In this document: one piece after another, positions 6,116-8,963 of the stretch
How the letters are laid out: each line of letters opens with the position of its first letter
How positions within the stretch are numbered: position 1 is the stretch's first letter
From: an uncultured Verrucomicrobiota bacterium
GTDB lineage: Bacteria > Verrucomicrobiota > Kiritimatiellia > RFP12 > UBA1067
Direction of reading: 5' to 3'
Assembly: GCA_945483525.1 (NCBI GenBank)
Contig: CALYRV010000075.1
Span: 1-8,963 of the forward strand
Length of the DNA stretch: 8,963 nt
Notes under the pieces: generated by a model
The model's input: the letters and a program-made list of their open reading frames with translations, nothing else
What the model was told of the DNA's origin: nothing
The model's database searches: none
Made by a program: the position numbers and the translations under genes

Positions 6116-6729
6116 ATCTTCAGAACATGGCTCCCAACGCCAAGCGTTCGATGCTGATCTCCCTCGGATTCGGCCTGCTTTCCATCTGCATTTACATCGC
6201 CGCGGTCGAGCCGTCGATCACCCAACGCGACCAGACGGCAGCACAGCTCTCCGACCTTAGGACTCAACACGAGATAATGATGCGGAACCTTTCCACGTCT
6301 GACAAGATCAAGGAGCGGATTGGAGCGTGCGAAGCCCGTCTCGCTCCCTACCGTGAAGCGATGCTCGAACCTTTGCTAGAATCGCTAGCGATGCGCGCGA
6401 AATCGCTGATCGATCCTCTGGCACTCGGTGCGGGCCTCGGCGAAACCGAATATCTCGAGCTTCCGCCATACGCCCTACCGCTGCCCAAACGGCTACCTCT
6501 GCAGCTTCACGCTCGGCAGCCGATCAAAATCAGCTGCCGCGGCTCCTACCAGGGCGCCATCTCGTTCTTGATGCGCGTAGAAAAGGAATTTCCCCTTGTC
6601 TCGCTGCAATCCATTGAAATCACCGCGCTCAAGGATCCGAACGTGCAGAAGATCGAAATGATACTCGAATGGCCCGTGAAAGGCAAGGTCACCAGAATCA
6701 CCCCGCCGGCGAAAGGAGTGCGGAAATGA
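6112..6729 (+). CDS. pilO: PilO-like inner-membrane alignment protein
   Basis: A 205-residue bitopic protein with one N-terminal membrane helix (about 12-32), a periplasmic coiled coil (about 35-75), a middle helical part, and a ferredoxin-like domain at about 130-188 with the PilO-type pattern IKISCRGSYQGAISFLMRVE (138-157) then PLVSLQSIEI (161-170) and MILEWPV (183-189). It is expected to pair with PilN and carry signals between the cytoplasmic PilM-like protein and the secretin. AAGGAGG (6097-6103) sits 8 nt before the ATG, and the start overlaps the pilN stop as ATGA, fixing the start. A Lys/Arg-rich C-terminus (PPAKGVRK) follows the last strand. Confidence 0.86.
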   Translation: MNLQNMAPNAKRSMLISLGFGLLSICIYIAAVEPSITQRDQTAAQLSDLRTQHEIMMRNLSTSDKIKERIGACEARLAPYREAMLEPLLESLAMRAKSLIDPLALGAGLGETEYLELPPYALPLPKRLPLQLHARQPIKISCRGSYQGAISFLMRVEKEFPLVSLQSIEITALKDPNVQKIEMILEWPVKGKVTRITPPAKGVRK

Positions 6730-7193
6730 ATCTGATCCTCCCATTGTTCATCGCGGCGACGATTCCGCTCCGTAACCCCTTCTGGCCGATCGGCTACATC
6801 GGTGAGCGAGAAGCAATCAGCGATAAACCGAAGATCGAGGTCAAGACCACAGCCGAATCCGCAAATGAAGAAGACACCAAAACCGCGGTCAACGCCGAAT
6901 CCATCGCCGCCGCCGAAGAGGCTGATGATAATCAATACGGCAATCGGCTGTGGATACAGGCGCGCAAGGCTCTTAAAATCGGCGGAACGATGCGCACCAA
7001 GGACAAGGAAGGTTCTCACCAATCGGTGATGATCAATGGCAAGATCTACGCCGACGGAGATCTCATCTCAATGAATCTAGACGGGAAGCGCTACACCTGG
7101 AAAGTCAAGAACCTTACTGAAGGCGGAACCCTCAAGCTTCAAAGAATCAAATGCCGTGACCTCGAGGAAGCGGACGACAACGAAGGAGAATAA
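6726..7193 (+). CDS. Small PilP-like (GspC-like) periplasmic protein
   Basis: A 155-residue protein in the PilP position between pilO and the secretin. It starts with a short hydrophobic stretch (MNLILPLFIAATIPL) that may be a signal peptide or anchor, then RNPFWPIGY (16-24). An acidic, Ala/Glu-rich, probably disordered segment (about 30-70) leads to a small beta-rich domain (about 72-140; VMINGKIYADGDLI 101-114 and YTWKVKNL 123-130), which resembles the PilP/GspC homology domain that binds secretin N-domains. It lacks a lipobox, unlike classical PilP lipoproteins. The start is set by AAAGGAG 7 nt upstream and by the ATGA overlap with pilO; an earlier in-frame ATG at 6669 would run deep into pilO and is rejected. 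Role is inferred from domain shape and position. Confidence 0.72.
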   Translation: MNLILPLFIAATIPLRNPFWPIGYIGEREAISDKPKIEVKTTAESANEEDTKTAVNAESIAAAEEADDNQYGNRLWIQARKALKIGGTMRTKDKEGSHQSVMINGKIYADGDLISMNLDGKRYTWKVKNLTEGGTLKLQRIKCRDLEEADDNEGE

Positions 7194-7196
7194 TTC

Positions 7197-8963
7197 ATGA
7201 AGAAAATCATTACCATCCTCGCCACGGCGGGAACAATCAGCCTCTGCGCCCAGCAGTCGGTGCTTGACGATATCTCCGCGCAAACCGCGGAAACCAACGC
7301 TACAGAGTCGGCCGTAGCGCCAGTAGAAGCCAACAGTGAAGAGACTGTCGCGGCGCCGGTAGAAGCCAACGGCGAGGAGACTGTCGCGGCGCTGGAGAAG
7401 AAGCCGAACGAGATCCGAGAGGAAGGCATGGACGAGATCGACCTTGAGGATATCGACGATTCCGCCGAGGCCGCCAAGAAGCCGACAATCAAGTCCAACC
7501 GCAAGGACATACAATTCGTCGACATCTCCTGCGACGAGGCGACCCTCGCCGACATCCTCCGTCAGTTCCGCAAGACTACGAGCGCAAACATCATTTCCGA
7601 CGACTCCACCAACCTTCAGCAGCGCGTCTCTGTGAACCTCGTGCATGTCCACTGGCTCAAGGGACTTGAAGCGATCCTCAACATGAAGAGCTTCCGTCTT
7701 GAGGATCGTGAGGGCATCTACCGCGTCGTCGAAGACAGACAGAAGATTCCGGTCTTCACCCGCACCTTCCAGCTCAATCACGCGTCCTGCAAGGAACTCG
7801 CAGACCTTTTCAACAAGTCGTATGGGGTAAAGGACGCGAAAGGCAAGGTCATCGAAATCGCAACCGCCTTCCCGGCAGCCAACACCGTCGTGATCACCGC
7901 GAACGAAAAGCAGCTCTCTGAATGTGAGGCGATCATCAAGGCCGTAGACAAAGCCGTTCCGCAGATCTACATCGAAGCGAGATTCATGGAGCTCTCCTCC
8001 GACGCCATGCATCAGCTTGGCCTCCAATGGGATTCGTTGCAGAAGGTCGGAGTATCCGCGACCGACGTCAAGCTGTCCTATAACGACAACAAGGGCGTGA
8101 ACGTCAACAACGCCGGCGACTGGAGCAGCGAAGGCCACAAGAAAGTATTCTCTGGAACCCTTTCTGCGACCGACTTCGGAATCTTCCTCAGCGCATTCGA
8201 AAAGGCAAGCGGGAAACAGATATTCTCAAACCCCAAAGTCATCGTCTCCAACGGTAAGGATGCCATCATCGAGAAGACCATCAAATATCCGAACCTCACC
8301 ATCACCTCTCAGCGCAACAACCAGTCCGCCACCACCTATACCGACTATACCGCCAAGCTCGAACAGATACAGGGCGACAAGGCCGACCCGAAGAACGACA
8401 TCAAAGGCGGTCTGTTCGCCGGGTCCTGCTTCTTCGAGTGGGGCATCACCCTTTCGGTCCGTCCGCGCATCGCTCCTGACGGAATCATCTCAGTTACAAT
8501 CACGCCGTCGATTTCCGACCTCAACAAGGACATCACCGAGGACGGATTCTACAGCGTCAACGGCGGAAGCTCGGCTCCTGACGACATCAAAGGTGCAGCC
8601 TACGGCAAATATCCGATTATCGAGGTCAAAAAGATCGAAACGGAATTCTCGATGATGGATGGTTCGACCGCGGTCATCGGAGGACTCACCCGCACTGAAG
8701 AAACCGATGTCGACTCCGGCATCCCTCTCCTCCGCAAGATACCCTGGATCGGACAGTGGCTGTTCGGATGGAAGAGCCGGCAGAAAGTGCAGAAGGAGAT
8801 CATCATCTGCGTTACCTTAGGCATCGCCAATCCCACGAAACTCGACAAGGATATCGGCCTGCCCACTAACGCGGTCTACGGACGTGAATACATCTCTGGT
8901 GTCCGCAAGGAACCGGGGTTCCGCGGTGACGCCGACACGTCGCTTCGCATCAATACCACGCCG
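7197..8963 (+). CDS. pilQ: Secretin, PilQ/GspD family (3' end outside the window)
   Basis: Translation from 7197 stays open for 589 codons to the right edge, so the gene is truncated by the window only. Order: signal peptide (MKKIITILATAGTISLCA, about 1-18); an acidic low-complexity linker (about 20-100) with a 12-residue tandem repeat; a short secretin N-domain (STN/N0-like, about 103-181); an N1/NolW-like domain (about 185-253); then the secretin barrel domain from about 255. Barrel signatures include IYIEARFMEL (257-266), IFSNPKVIVSNGK (near 342-354), VIGGLTRTEE (493-502) and IPLLRKIPWIGQWLFG (509-524). It should form the outer-membrane channel through which the filament or substrates pass. 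Two N-domains fit PilQ better than the four of GspD, but no AMIN peptidoglycan-binding domain is seen. AGGAG (7184-7188) lies 8 nt upstream of the ATG, and the gap to the PilP-like gene is 3 nt. Confidence 0.93.
   Translation, partial: MKKIITILATAGTISLCAQQSVLDDISAQTAETNATESAVAPVEANSEETVAAPVEANGEETVAALEKKPNEIREEGMDEIDLEDIDDSAEAAKKPTIKSNRKDIQFVDISCDEATLADILRQFRKTTSANIISDDSTNLQQRVSVNLVHVHWLKGLEAILNMKSFRLEDREGIYRVVEDRQKIPVFTRTFQLNHASCKELADLFNKSYGVKDAKGKVIEIATAFPAANTVVITANEKQLSECEAIIKAVDKAVPQIYIEARFMELSSDAMHQLGLQWDSLQKVGVSATDVKLSYNDNKGVNVNNAGDWSSEGHKKVFSGTLSATDFGIFLSAFEKASGKQIFSNPKVIVSNGKDAIIEKTIKYPNLTITSQRNNQSATTYTDYTAKLEQIQGDKADPKNDIKGGLFAGSCFFEWGITLSVRPRIAPDGIISVTITPSISDLNKDITEDGFYSVNGGSSAPDDIKGAAYGKYPIIEVKKIETEFSMMDGSTAVIGGLTRTEETDVDSGIPLLRKIPWIGQWLFGWKSRQKVQKEIIICVTLGIANPTKLDKDIGLPTNAVYGREYISGVRKEPGFRGDADTSLRINTTP
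7320..7391 (+). repeat. Two tandem 36-bp repeats inside the secretin gene
   Basis: Units 7320-7355 and 7356-7391 differ at only a few bases and encode PVEANSEETVAA and PVEANGEETVAA. They lie in the acidic linker between the signal peptide and the first folded domain. The repeat keeps frame, so copy-number change by slippage would alter linker length without disrupting the secretin. Confidence 0.9.

Noticed and set aside
6669..6725. Upstream in-frame ATG for the PilP-like gene
   Set aside because: It lies well inside pilO and gives a charged N-terminus. The ATG at 6726 has AAAGGAG at 7 nt, an ATGA junction and a hydrophobic N-terminus.
7077..8138. Long minus-strand open frame (353 codons) opposite the secretin
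   Set aside because: The plus strand here encodes a clear secretin with signal peptide, N-domains and barrel motifs. The antisense product has no recognisable domain and no ribosome site was noted; it is a by-product of GC-rich codon use.

Overview
The window looks like a chromosomal locus from a Gram-negative bacterium, since it encodes an outer-membrane secretin. The protein style (short prepilin of the KxSQxNACIxNLxQI type, PilM/N/O cluster, sigma-54 regulator) resembles the PVC superphylum (Kiritimatiellota, Lentisphaerota and relatives). That placement is by protein resemblance only and is tentative. Coding DNA is GC-richer than the gaps: by hand count the 1-178 flank is about 44% GC and the 2584-2784 gap about 38% GC.

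Layout. Minus strand, right to left: an NtrC-type sigma-54 response regulator (4146-2785); a 201-bp regulatory gap holding a near-consensus sigma-54 promoter and a palindrome that could bind an activator; a type IV prepilin/pseudopilin (2583-2218); and, 2 nt after its stop, a large multi-spanning membrane protein resembling GT-C glycosyltransferases (2215-179). Plus strand, starting from the divergent promoter region 4147-4235: an operon of PilM-like (4236-5417), PilN-like (5414-6115), PilO-like (6112-6729), a small PilP-like protein (6726-7193) and a PilQ/GspD-type secretin (7197 to beyond the right edge). The first four genes overlap by 4 nt at each ATGA junction. From pilN onward every plus-strand gene has a good Shine-Dalgarno sequence.

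How it fits together. PilM-N-O-P would form the inner-membrane alignment complex that links a cytoplasmic motor to the secretin, and the prepilin would be the filament subunit. This is the core of a type IV pilus or a type II secretion-like machine. The motor ATPase, platform protein, prepilin peptidase and sensor kinase are not in the window. The regulator gene lies between two outward-facing sites that each match the -24/-12 sigma-54 consensus with one mismatch, one serving the prepilin operon and the other the pilM operon. The simplest reading is that this regulator, PilR-like in role, controls both arms.

Most interesting points: (1) the sigma-54 regulator flanked by two sigma-54 promoters; (2) a GT-C-like membrane protein coupled to a pilin with a Thr-rich, NKT-containing C-terminal tail, suggesting pilin glycosylation; (3) a pilM promoter that predicts a nearly leaderless mRNA; (4) a PilM-like protein whose nucleotide-binding loops look eroded.
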